Of a stretch of 64,000 nucleotides of DNA, positions 8,580 through 15,851 are shown piece after piece (within the stretch, counting starts at the first letter, position 1; each line of letters starts with the position of its first letter). Position numbers and translations under genes: made by a program. Origin of the DNA: Actinoplanes derwentensis (GTDB lineage Bacteria > Actinomycetota > Actinomycetes > Mycobacteriales > Micromonosporaceae). The notes below the pieces were generated by a model. It was not told the origin of the DNA, made no database searches, and saw only the letters and a program-made list of their open reading frames with translations. Location: contig NZ_LT629758.1 in assembly GCF_900104725.1 (NCBI RefSeq), forward strand, positions 3,906,001 to 3,970,000. Direction: 5' to 3'.

Positions 8580-9788
8580 ATGACAGACGCGTCCCGTGTA
8601 GTCCTGGGCCTCGGCGGCTGTGTCGACTACGAGCTGAAACTGACCGCCGAAGTCCTGGAACAACTGGTCACCGAATACGGCGTCACCGCCGCGGAGCTGT
8701 CGTCGCCGGCCACGGTGACCAGTGAACGGGACCTCGTGGTGTCGATCCTCTCCTACGTGGCCCGCGGTGGCGGCGGCGAACACTACGTCGCCTCCGCCGC
8801 GTCGTGTGAGACCTTCGCCAACCGTTACCCGCACCGCGCGACACTCGGGGGCACGTCGGTGCGAGCCGGAATCCTGATGAGCAAGCTCGGCGTGCCGTCG
8901 ACGTTGCACCTGGTCAGTGTCAACGACACCATCCGGCGGCTACTGCCCGCCGGCACCGAGTGGATCAACAGCGGCACCGCCGACACCACGTACCCGCACC
9001 TGATCGTGCAGTACGACCGGGACCTGCGGATCCGGGCCGGCGACATCGACGTCACCGCGCCCTTCCCGAACCGGCTGATCTACGTCAACGACCCGGCCAA
9101 CAGCGCGATGCTGCTCACCGGCGAACTCGGCGACCGGCTGGCCCGGGCCGGCGTCTTCCTGATCTCCGGCTTCAACGCCATGCGCGACCAGCGTGAACTC
9201 GACACGCGGATGGCCGAGCTGCGCGACCACATGCGGCGGCTGCCGCCCGGGGCGGTGACCTACTTCGAGGACGCCGCCTACCACGTGCCGGCCTTCAGTC
9301 AGCGTGTCCGTCACGCTCTTCTGGACAGCATCGACGTCTACGGGCTGAACGAAGACGAAATGCAGGACTACCTCGGCCGTACGATCGACCTGCTCTCGCC
9401 CGTGGAGATCGCCGGAGCACTCACCGAACTGGCCACGCTCATCCCGGCACCGACCCTGGTATTGCACACCAAGTATTGGGCCCTCGCCTACGGCGACCAT
9501 GCCGCCACCTGGGCGAACGCCCTCGACAGCGGCACGGTGATGGCCGCCGTCCGCTACCGCCACGGCGACGACTTCACCGACGACGACGTGGTCGAACTGC
9601 GCCGCCGGGCGCGCCGACCGGAATCGGTGGTGTTCGCCCGAGACCTGGAGAACCTGGTGGGCAACCGGGTCCACTGTGCTCCGGCATTCGCCCTGGACGT
9701 ACCGAACCCGACCACGGTAGGCCTGGGTGACACGTTCGTCGGCGGATTCCTCACCGCCCTGGCCCGCTCGTCGGAGGACACCCTGTGA
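8580..9788 (+). CDS. ADP-dependent phosphofructokinase/glucokinase family sugar kinase
   Basis: 402 aa. The fold is the ribokinase-like ADP_PFK_GK family: GLGGCVDYELKLT near the N-terminus, GGTSVRAGILMSKLG, GFNAMRD, the metal-binding-type NxxE motif in VYGLNEDEMQDY, and the C-terminal phosphate/base motif PTTVGLGDTFVGGFLTAL with the catalytic Asp of GxGD. Characterised members use ADP as phosphoryl donor and phosphorylate glucose or fructose-6-phosphate; donor and substrate are not proven here. The position between a ketose-bisphosphate aldolase and a ManA-like isomerase suggests it makes the bisphosphate cleaved by the aldolase. It starts 1 nt after the aldolase stop and overlaps the next gene by 4 nt. 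Confidence 0.82.
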   Translation: MTDASRVVLGLGGCVDYELKLTAEVLEQLVTEYGVTAAELSSPATVTSERDLVVSILSYVARGGGGEHYVASAASCETFANRYPHRATLGGTSVRAGILMSKLGVPSTLHLVSVNDTIRRLLPAGTEWINSGTADTTYPHLIVQYDRDLRIRAGDIDVTAPFPNRLIYVNDPANSAMLLTGELGDRLARAGVFLISGFNAMRDQRELDTRMAELRDHMRRLPPGAVTYFEDAAYHVPAFSQRVRHALLDSIDVYGLNEDEMQDYLGRTIDLLSPVEIAGALTELATLIPAPTLVLHTKYWALAYGDHAATWANALDSGTVMAAVRYRHGDDFTDDDVVELRRRARRPESVVFARDLENLVGNRVHCAPAFALDVPNPTTVGLGDTFVGGFLTALARSSEDTL

Positions 9789-10732
9789 CAGTCGTGAAAC
9801 TGCCGGCCAACCAGCCCGAGACCTTCTACCGCGGCGCCGGCCGGATCGCCGCGTTCCGGGACGAACCCGGACTGCCGGACCGCCCCGAGGACTGGGTCGG
9901 CTCCACCACCGCCCGCTACGACCTGCACCCGTCCGGGCTGACCACGCTGCCCGGCGGTGACCTGCTCACCGACGCGATCACCGCCGAACCCGGCCGCTGG
10001 CTGGGCCCCGGCCGCACCGACACCGGCGTCCTGGTGAAACTCCTGGACGCCGGCCAGCGGCTGCCCCTGCACGTCCACCCCGGCCGGCGCTTCGCGACCG
10101 ATCACCTGGCCAGCCCGTACGGGAAGACCGAAGCCTGGGTGATCGCCGACGCCAAGCCGGACGCGTACGTCCATCTGGGTTTCGCCCGTGACGTGGAACC
10201 GGAGGAGCTGGCCGGGTGGGTGACCGCCCAGCGGAGTGCCGAGATGCTGGCCGCCACCAACCGCGTCCCGGTCGCGTCCGGCGACGCCATCCTGTGCCCC
10301 GCCGGAGTCCCGCACGCCATCGGCGACGGCATCCTGCTCGTCGAGGTCCAGGAACCCACCGACTTCTCGGTACTGCTGGAATACCAGGACTTCGGCCTGA
10401 CCGGCGGCCACCTCGGCCTCGGCTACGACCTGGCCCTGCAATGCGTCGACCGCAGCGCCTGGAGCCCCGCCCGCCTGGAAACCCTGCGCGGCACCGACCA
10501 TCTGCTCCCACCCGACGCCGACCCGTTCTTCCGAGCCCACCGGTTCCACGACGGCGACCCGATCCCCCCGGGTTTCGCGGTCGCAGTGACCCTCTCCGGC
10601 CAGGGCCGCTTGACCGGCCCCCATGACAACCTGCAGATCAAGAGCGGAGACACACTGCTCATCCCGTACGAGTCAGGCCCTCTCCACGTGCACGGCCCCG
10701 TCGACCTGATCCACCTGTCCCACGCGGCCTGA
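9785..10732 (+). CDS. Mannose-6-phosphate isomerase-like protein (cupin, class I PMI family)
   Basis: 315 aa from the GTG at 9785, which overlaps the kinase stop (GTGA). Zinc-site blocks of type I phosphomannose isomerase are present: LPLHVHPGRRFA (two His), GKTEAWVIADA (Glu) and CPAGVPHAIGDG (His). It would interconvert an aldose and a ketose 6-phosphate between uptake and the second phosphorylation. A kinase for the first phosphorylation is not obvious in the operon; either the ADP-type kinase does it or it is encoded elsewhere. Last gene of the operon, converging on the small gene at 10739. Confidence 0.82.
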   Translation: MTVVKLPANQPETFYRGAGRIAAFRDEPGLPDRPEDWVGSTTARYDLHPSGLTTLPGGDLLTDAITAEPGRWLGPGRTDTGVLVKLLDAGQRLPLHVHPGRRFATDHLASPYGKTEAWVIADAKPDAYVHLGFARDVEPEELAGWVTAQRSAEMLAATNRVPVASGDAILCPAGVPHAIGDGILLVEVQEPTDFSVLLEYQDFGLTGGHLGLGYDLALQCVDRSAWSPARLETLRGTDHLLPPDADPFFRAHRFHDGDPIPPGFAVAVTLSGQGRLTGPHDNLQIKSGDTLLIPYESGPLHVHGPVDLIHLSHAA

Positions 10733-10738
10733 CCCGCA

Positions 10739-11026
10739 CTACTGCACCGGCCAGAGATCCAGGCGCACGTCAGCCCACCCACCGATCGACTGCTCCAGGA
10801 AGCGGTGTAGTTCCCGGCCCTCCCGGGCATAGGCGGCGGCGTCCTCAGCCGTCTTCCACCCGTCCTCGTAGTGGAACCGCACTTCGAAATGCTCCTGCCA
10901 CGCACTGATCCGGTCAGCGAGTCCCACCGGAAGATCGAAATCGGCCGGATCCATGGCGCCGTCCTCCCACAACGGCCAGCCGACGCCATAGTCACTCATC
11001 AGCCGAATCAGCCGCCGCTCCGTCAC
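10739..11026 (-). CDS. Small hypothetical protein
   Basis: 95 aa, GTG start at 11026. The sequence is acidic and Trp-rich (GVGWPLWEDGAM, ISAWQEHFEVRFHYEDGWKTAEDAAAY, GGWADVRLDLWPVQ), with no signal peptide or membrane helix, so it is probably a small soluble cytoplasmic protein. I do not recognise a family with confidence. It lies convergent with the isomerase gene (6 nt between stops). Actinomycete-like third-position GC supports coding. Confidence 0.6.
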   Translation of the reverse strand: MTERRLIRLMSDYGVGWPLWEDGAMDPADFDLPVGLADRISAWQEHFEVRFHYEDGWKTAEDAAAYAREGRELHRFLEQSIGGWADVRLDLWPVQ

Positions 11027-11266
11027 CCGGCCAGGCTATCGCCGCCACGCCCGCGCGGCGTCACCGAGTGGCATCCCGGCCGGACGGCTGAAGCCATCGA
11101 GACGCATGTGTCTTTACCGTGCCCACATGCGGCTTGCACCGATCCTCGCCGAGATCCTGGCCGGTCAGCGTGCTGATCACCAGGAGAGGATGCCACGCGG
11201 GTCCGGGGCCGGTGGGACCGCATCGGGGACTCCGGAGGGTCCCCCGGCCCTCGGTGACCCGGCTGG

Positions 11267-12010
11267 TCAGGCCGGGGCGAACGACTGCGCGGCGAGCCAG
11301 TCGCTGAAGGTGACCGTGCCACGGGGGCCCGGTCCGGTCGGCAGGAGACCGCCGCTGCTCATGCCGCCGGGGAGGTACACCGGCAGCACCGGGCGACGGC
11401 GGGCTCCACCGGCGGCGATCAGGCGGCGGGCCATGTCGGTCAGGGCTTCGGTGCGCGGTCCGGCCAGTTCGGGGGCCATTCCCTGGGGCCGATCCTGAGC
11501 GATGTCGGCCAGGGCGGCCGCTGCCTCACGTACCGCAACGGGCTGGATCTTGCCGGACGGGACCACCGCGACCGGACCGGGAACCCCGGCCAGAAGCTGC
11601 CCGGCGAAGTCGTGGAACTGGGTGGCCCGCAGGATCGTCCACGGCACCGGGCCGCTGCGGACGATCTCCTCCTGCCGCAGCTTGCCCGCGTAGTAGGGGT
11701 TCTTCACCCGGTCCACACCGACGATCGACAGGGTGATCAGGTGCTGGACCCCGGCCCGGTCCGCGGCGGCGAGCAGGTGGCGGCCGGCCTGGTCGAAGAA
11801 GGCGATCGCGGCGGCCTTGTTCATGGTGTTCACATTGCTGGCGTCGATGACCGCGTCCGCTCCGGCCAGTGCCGCGTCCAGCCCCGACCCGGTCTTCAGG
11901 TCGACCCCGGCGGCGCGGGCCAGTGTCACCGCTGTGTGCCCGCCCGCTTCGAGCGCCGCCACCACCAGCCGTCCGGCCAGGCCCGTGCCACCGGCAACCG
12001 CAATCCTCAT
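11267..12010 (-). CDS. NAD(P)-binding NmrA/SDR-like protein
   Basis: 247 aa from ATG 12010 (MRIAVAGGTGLAGRLVV); upstream in-frame starts only add unrelated Ser/Arg residues. It has a Rossmann dinucleotide motif GGTGLAGR at residues 7-14, ADAVIDASNV, LLAAADRAGVQHLITLSIVGVD and KLRQEEIVRSGPVPWTILRATQFHDF, the pattern of atypical short-chain reductases of the NmrA/YwnB kind. The classical YxxxK is degenerate (YYAGK), as in many NmrA-like proteins that sense or reduce quinones and similar substrates. About 70 nt separate it from the methyltransferase gene upstream on the same strand. The 240 bp beyond its stop (11027-11266) hold no gene I can support. Confidence 0.82.
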   Translation of the reverse strand: MRIAVAGGTGLAGRLVVAALEAGGHTAVTLARAAGVDLKTGSGLDAALAGADAVIDASNVNTMNKAAAIAFFDQAGRHLLAAADRAGVQHLITLSIVGVDRVKNPYYAGKLRQEEIVRSGPVPWTILRATQFHDFAGQLLAGVPGPVAVVPSGKIQPVAVREAAAALADIAQDRPQGMAPELAGPRTEALTDMARRLIAAGGARRRPVLPVYLPGGMSSGGLLPTGPGPRGTVTFSDWLAAQSFAPA

Positions 12011-12079
12011 GGTCGTTCCCATCCTCGTAGACGCTGTACGAGAAGAAGACGACGTGGCCCGCCGCATTGTGACGACGGT

Positions 12080-12874
12080 TTACGGCTTTCGCGCCACCAC
12101 CCCGAACAGCGAGGCCTCGACCGGGGTCGGCTGCTCGTCGTCGGTGGGGTCGGGGCGCCACTCGCTGATCGCCGAGATGCCCGGTTCGACCAGTTCCAGG
12201 GCAACGACGAATTCTTCGACCTGGGTACGGGTACGCGGGTGTACGTCCGAACGCCCGGACCGTAACGCCTCGTCCCAGTTCGCCTTCAGTTCCGGCGTCA
12301 GCAAGTCGGTGGTGGCGAGTGTCATCACCAGGTGACTGCCGGACGGGAGGGCGTCGAGCAGAGTGCGGACCGCGGTGACCGCCTGTTCCTGCGACGGCAG
12401 GAAGTGCACCACCGCCACCAGGATCAGCCCGACCGGTTTCGACAGGTCGAGGATCTCCAGCCCGGCCAGGATCCGCTCCGGTTCACGCAGGTCCGCCTCG
12501 ATGTACCGGGTCTGTCCCTCGTCCGCACTGGTCAGCAGCGCCCGCGCGTGCACCATCACCATCGGGTCGTGGTCGACGTAGACGATCCGGCTGTCCGGGG
12601 CGATCCGCTGCGCCACCTCGTGGGTGTTGTCGGCGGTCGGCAGCCCGGTGCCGACGTCGAGGAACTGCCGGATCCCGGCCTCGGCGGTGAGGTACCCGAC
12701 GGCGCGGCGCAGGAAGGCGCGGTTGGCGCGGGCCGCGATCCGGGCCGCGGGGTACGACTTGGCCAGCAGGTCACCCGACTCGCGGTCGGCGGCGAAGTTG
12801 TCCTTGCCGCCGAGCCAGTAGTTGTAGCGGCGGGCCGGATGCGCCACTCCGGTGTCGAGCCTGTCGAAGGTCAC
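12080..12874 (-). CDS. SAM-dependent methyltransferase, DUF574 type
   Basis: 264 aa. Strong match to the actinomycete DUF574 methyltransferases: opening DTGVAHPARRYNYWLGGKDNF, then RANRAFLRRAVGYL, the SAM-binding QFLDVGTGLPT, RIVYVDHDPMVM, YIEADLREPERIL and AVVHFLPS. Family members are numerous in Streptomyces and Micromonosporaceae; most substrates are unknown. The ATG at 12874 directly precedes the family N-terminus. Its promoter must lie in the short gap to 12892, where the terminator of the upstream gene is found. Confidence 0.92.
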   Translation of the reverse strand: MTFDRLDTGVAHPARRYNYWLGGKDNFAADRESGDLLAKSYPAARIAARANRAFLRRAVGYLTAEAGIRQFLDVGTGLPTADNTHEVAQRIAPDSRIVYVDHDPMVMVHARALLTSADEGQTRYIEADLREPERILAGLEILDLSKPVGLILVAVVHFLPSQEQAVTAVRTLLDALPSGSHLVMTLATTDLLTPELKANWDEALRSGRSDVHPRTRTQVEEFVVALELVEPGISAISEWRPDPTDDEQPTPVEASLFGVVARKP

Positions 12875-12891
12875 GGCGGAGATCCTAATCA

Positions 12892-12921
12892 GACGGGCGG
12901 GGGTGTGAACCCCCGCCCGTC
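12892..12921 (-). terminator. Strong GC hairpin ending the lysyl-oxidase-like gene
   Basis: Perfect 13-bp stem GACGGGCGGGGGT / ACCCCCGCCCGTC with a 4-nt loop (GTGA), beginning 5 nt past the stop of the minus-strand gene at 12927. It has no T-tract, as is usual in high-GC actinomycetes. Confidence 0.8.
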
Positions 12922-12926
12922 CACTA

Positions 12927-14537
12927 CTAACCGTCGATGCCGTGGACCGGCGGAACCGTCAGGGTCCGCTGCTCCGGGGTGCCGCCGAGGATGACCTCAC
13001 GCAGCGCCGTGTTGTTGGTGGTGCTCAGCTCGGCGAGCTTGCGCTCCGGGTTGGCCAGCACCTCGATGTAGTAGGTGCCGTTCGGCAGATCGGTGATCTC
13101 GAACGACTGGCCGGGACGATCCTGGGTGTACGTGTCACCGCTGCCGATGTCGAGCACCTCCCGGACCGCGACGACGGTGTCCGCGCCGCAGGACGTCTCG
13201 AGGGAGGTGTTCTCCGGCCGCCACTTCGCCCCGGTGATGGTGTAGTCCACCGAGTCGGTGTTGGCCAGGCAGAACGCCTCCTTGCCGCTGCGCACCGCGA
13301 GCACCTTGTCGGCGGCGAGCAGGTTGTACTGGGCGAAGTCGGTGAAGTGCCAGTGCTTGTGGCCCTCCCGCGCGTCCCACTCCATGGTGCCCGCCTGTTT
13401 CGAGCCGACCTGGTTGCCCTTGGCGTCGAAGAAGTACTGGTAGGCGTCCATCAGCCCGGCGTCGGTGCCGGACCGGCGGAAGCCGTCGACCAGCAGCGGG
13501 GAGGTTCCGGCGTTCCAGACGGTGGCGCCGAAGTTGATGAACGTCTTCCCCTCCTCCTCCGACAGCGAGATGCCCCAGGCCGGCAGTGACCGCAGGTCCG
13601 GCTTCGGGCCGGCGGCCGGGGCTGCCTTCAGGGTGTTCGCCGGGCGCTTCGCAGGCGCGCGGAACTCCGGCAGGTACGACGACACCTGGCGGGCGGCGTC
13701 ACCCTGACCTGCGTGCAGGGCGTGCTCGTCCTCCAGCGGCGGGGCCGACGACGGCTCCTGAGTGGTGTCCGCCTTGCGGGCCGCGAGCAGGCCCGCCTCA
13801 CCGGAACGGGACTCGTCGACGACCGTGACGGCCACGGTGGCGGTGGACGAGGCGGCCGGAATGCCGAACAGCTGCTGGTACGCCGGGTTCACGGTGGCCG
13901 TGGCGGTGTACTTGCCGGGCGCCAGGTCGAACTCGGGGATCTTGCCGTCGTACTCGGGCTGGTCCGGCACGTCGGAGCTCCAGCCGGCCTGCACACCCCA
14001 GACCTGGCCGAGCGTGAACGGGTTGTAGCCGCCGCAGCTGGTCGGGTACGGGTTGGTGGCCGGGGCGTCCGGCCGGGTGCGGGCGGACCCCCACGAGTTG
14101 CCGCAGAACGCCGTCGTGTACTCGGTGACCGGCTTACCGGCCTCGTCCACGATGGTGATCTTCGTGAAGTCCTTGAGACCCCAGAAGTCGGTGACGGTGC
14201 CGGCCGGCAGAGCCACCTTCTTCTTCTTGCCGTTCTGGACGACGGTCCGCTCGGCGGTGATCGGCTTGTCGTAGCCGGTGCGCTTGGCCCAGACCTCGAA
14301 CGCGTCCTGGCCGGCGACCACGTGCAGGCCCAGGTTGAACGAGAGCCAGGTTTCGCCGTCGTACTCGTACCGTTCGGCGGTGACCGCGCTGGTCGCGGCC
14401 CGGAACTGCAGGGCCGGCGGGGCGGCGGCGGCCTGGGCCACGCCCACTCCGGCTGCGGTCAGAGCGAGTGTGCCGGTCACGGCACCCAAGGTCAGCAGGC
14501 GGGAACGTAGACGACGATGGTTCGTCGGATCGGTCAT
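12927..14537 (-). CDS. Secreted lysyl-oxidase-family protein
   Basis: 536 aa from ATG 14537, with AAAGGAC ahead. A signal peptide (RSRLLTLGAVTGTLALTAAGVGVAQA) is followed by a bacterial N-terminal region and a lysyl oxidase domain in about the last 200 residues. The copper-binding patch is DAREGHKHWHFTDFAQYNLL; the closing NGTYYIEVLANPERKLAELSTTNNTA is typical of the family. Lysyl oxidases convert peptidyl lysine to reactive aldehyde and crosslink secreted proteins; bacterial members are poorly studied. Two Cys in CLANT and ETSCGADT flank the domain end. A strong terminator follows its stop. Confidence 0.85.
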   Translation of the reverse strand: MTDPTNHRRLRSRLLTLGAVTGTLALTAAGVGVAQAAAAPPALQFRAATSAVTAERYEYDGETWLSFNLGLHVVAGQDAFEVWAKRTGYDKPITAERTVVQNGKKKKVALPAGTVTDFWGLKDFTKITIVDEAGKPVTEYTTAFCGNSWGSARTRPDAPATNPYPTSCGGYNPFTLGQVWGVQAGWSSDVPDQPEYDGKIPEFDLAPGKYTATATVNPAYQQLFGIPAASSTATVAVTVVDESRSGEAGLLAARKADTTQEPSSAPPLEDEHALHAGQGDAARQVSSYLPEFRAPAKRPANTLKAAPAAGPKPDLRSLPAWGISLSEEEGKTFINFGATVWNAGTSPLLVDGFRRSGTDAGLMDAYQYFFDAKGNQVGSKQAGTMEWDAREGHKHWHFTDFAQYNLLAADKVLAVRSGKEAFCLANTDSVDYTITGAKWRPENTSLETSCGADTVVAVREVLDIGSGDTYTQDRPGQSFEITDLPNGTYYIEVLANPERKLAELSTTNNTALREVILGGTPEQRTLTVPPVHGIDG

Positions 14538-14662
14538 GCTGTCCTTTCGTCGGGCGGCCGGCGGTGACCCCGGCCGCTGACCGATCATCCAAATCGGACA
14601 CCTATGAATTTCCTGTGAAATAGACACCCGTTGGCACGAACCCGGGAGAGACGTACGATTTC

Positions 14663-14676
14663 TGGGAGCGCTCCCA
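14663..14676. promoter_or_regulatory. CebR/CelR-type cellulose-utilisation operator
   Basis: Perfect 14-bp palindrome TGGGAGCGCTCCCA, 22 nt before the GTG of the GH12 gene. This is the established operator of the LacI-family cellobiose regulators CelR (Thermobifida) and CebR (Streptomyces), which lift repression when cello-oligosaccharide binds. No cebR-like gene is in the window. Confidence 0.88.
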
Positions 14677-14698
14677 CATCCCCTGAAGGAGCTTCCCC

Positions 14699-15841
14699 GT
14701 GAACCGTTCCCTCCACGCCCTGTTCGCCGCCGGCCTCCTCGCCACGGCCGGGCTCACCGCCCTCACCCTGAGCGAACCCGCCCGGGCCGACGCCCAGATC
14801 TGCGAGCAGTACGGCTACACCACCATCGGCGGCCGCTACCTCGTGATGAACAACCGCTGGGGCACCACCGCCGAGCAGTGCATCGACGTCACGAACACCG
14901 GCTTCACCATCACCAGCCAGCAGGGCACCGGCAACACCAGCGGCGCCCCGGTGTCGTACCCGGCGGTCTACTTCGGCTGCCACTACACCCGGTGCTCCCC
15001 CGGCACCAACCTGCCGCTGCGGGTCAGCGCGATCACCAGCGCCACCAGCAGCGTGAGCTACAACTTCGTCTCCGGCGCGACCTACAACGCGTCGTACGAC
15101 ATCTGGCTCGACCCCGCGCCCAAGACCGACGGGGTGAACGCCCAGGAGATCATGATCTGGTTCAACCGGCAGGGTTCGATCCAGCCGATCGGCTCCCGCG
15201 TCGGCACCACCACCATCGGCGGCAGGTCGTTCGAGGTGTGGCAGGGCAGCAACGGCGCCAACGCGGTGGTGTCCTATCTGGCCACCACCGCGATCAGCAG
15301 CTGGAACTTCAGCGTCCTGGACTTCATCACCGACGTTAAGAACCGGGGCGCGATCACCGACGCGTGGTACCTGACCAGTGTCCAGGCCGGTTTCGAACCG
15401 TGGATCGGCGGCGCCGGGCTGGCCGTGACGGACTTCTCCGCCGCGGTGAACGGCGGGGGCACCAGCCCCAGCCCGTCCACCAGCCCCAGCCCGTCGACCT
15501 CGCCCAGCCAGCCGCCAACCGGAACTGCCTGCCGCGTCACCTACGCCACCAACGTCTGGAACACCGGGTTCACCGCCACCGTGACCGTGGCAAATACCGG
15601 CAGCAGCGCCGTCAACGGCTGGGCCCTGGACTTCGCGCTACCCGGCGGGCAGTCCGTGACCGGGTCCTGGAACGCCGCGCTGAGCGGGACGTCCGGGGCG
15701 ATCACGGCGCGTAATGCCGCCCACAACGGCAGTCTTCCGGTGGGCGGCAGCACGTCGTTCGGTTTCCAGGGCTCCTACAGCGGCACGTTCGCGCCCCCCG
15801 CGACGTTCGCGCTCAACGGAACGGCCTGTACCCGCGCTTGA
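14699..15841 (+). CDS. Secreted GH12 endoglucanase with C-terminal CBM2
   Basis: 380 aa, GTG start with GAAGGAG ahead. Signal peptide to about residue 31 (...SEPARADA). Catalytic GH12 domain at about 33-250: EQYGYTTIGGRYLVMNNRWG, NAQEIMIWFNRQGS with the nucleophile Glu, and the acid/base Glu in VQAGFEPWIGGAGL. A Pro/Ser/Thr linker (repeated SPSPST) leads to a cellulose-binding CBM2 at about 277-380 (CRVTYATNVWNTGFTATVTV...GWALDFALPGGQ). It cleaves internal beta-1,4-glucan bonds outside the cell. The perfect CebR-type palindrome in its leader predicts induction by cellobiose. Monocistronic; convergent with the DUF4132 gene. Confidence 0.95.
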   Translation: MNRSLHALFAAGLLATAGLTALTLSEPARADAQICEQYGYTTIGGRYLVMNNRWGTTAEQCIDVTNTGFTITSQQGTGNTSGAPVSYPAVYFGCHYTRCSPGTNLPLRVSAITSATSSVSYNFVSGATYNASYDIWLDPAPKTDGVNAQEIMIWFNRQGSIQPIGSRVGTTTIGGRSFEVWQGSNGANAVVSYLATTAISSWNFSVLDFITDVKNRGAITDAWYLTSVQAGFEPWIGGAGLAVTDFSAAVNGGGTSPSPSTSPSPSTSPSQPPTGTACRVTYATNVWNTGFTATVTVANTGSSAVNGWALDFALPGGQSVTGSWNAALSGTSGAITARNAAHNGSLPVGGSTSFGFQGSYSGTFAPPATFALNGTACTRA

Positions 15842-15851
15842 GCCCCGGCCG

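Noticed and set aside
11119..11307. Short open frames between 11027 and 11266
   Set aside because: No ribosome site, Arg/Pro-rich composition and overlap with the 3' end of the reductase gene.
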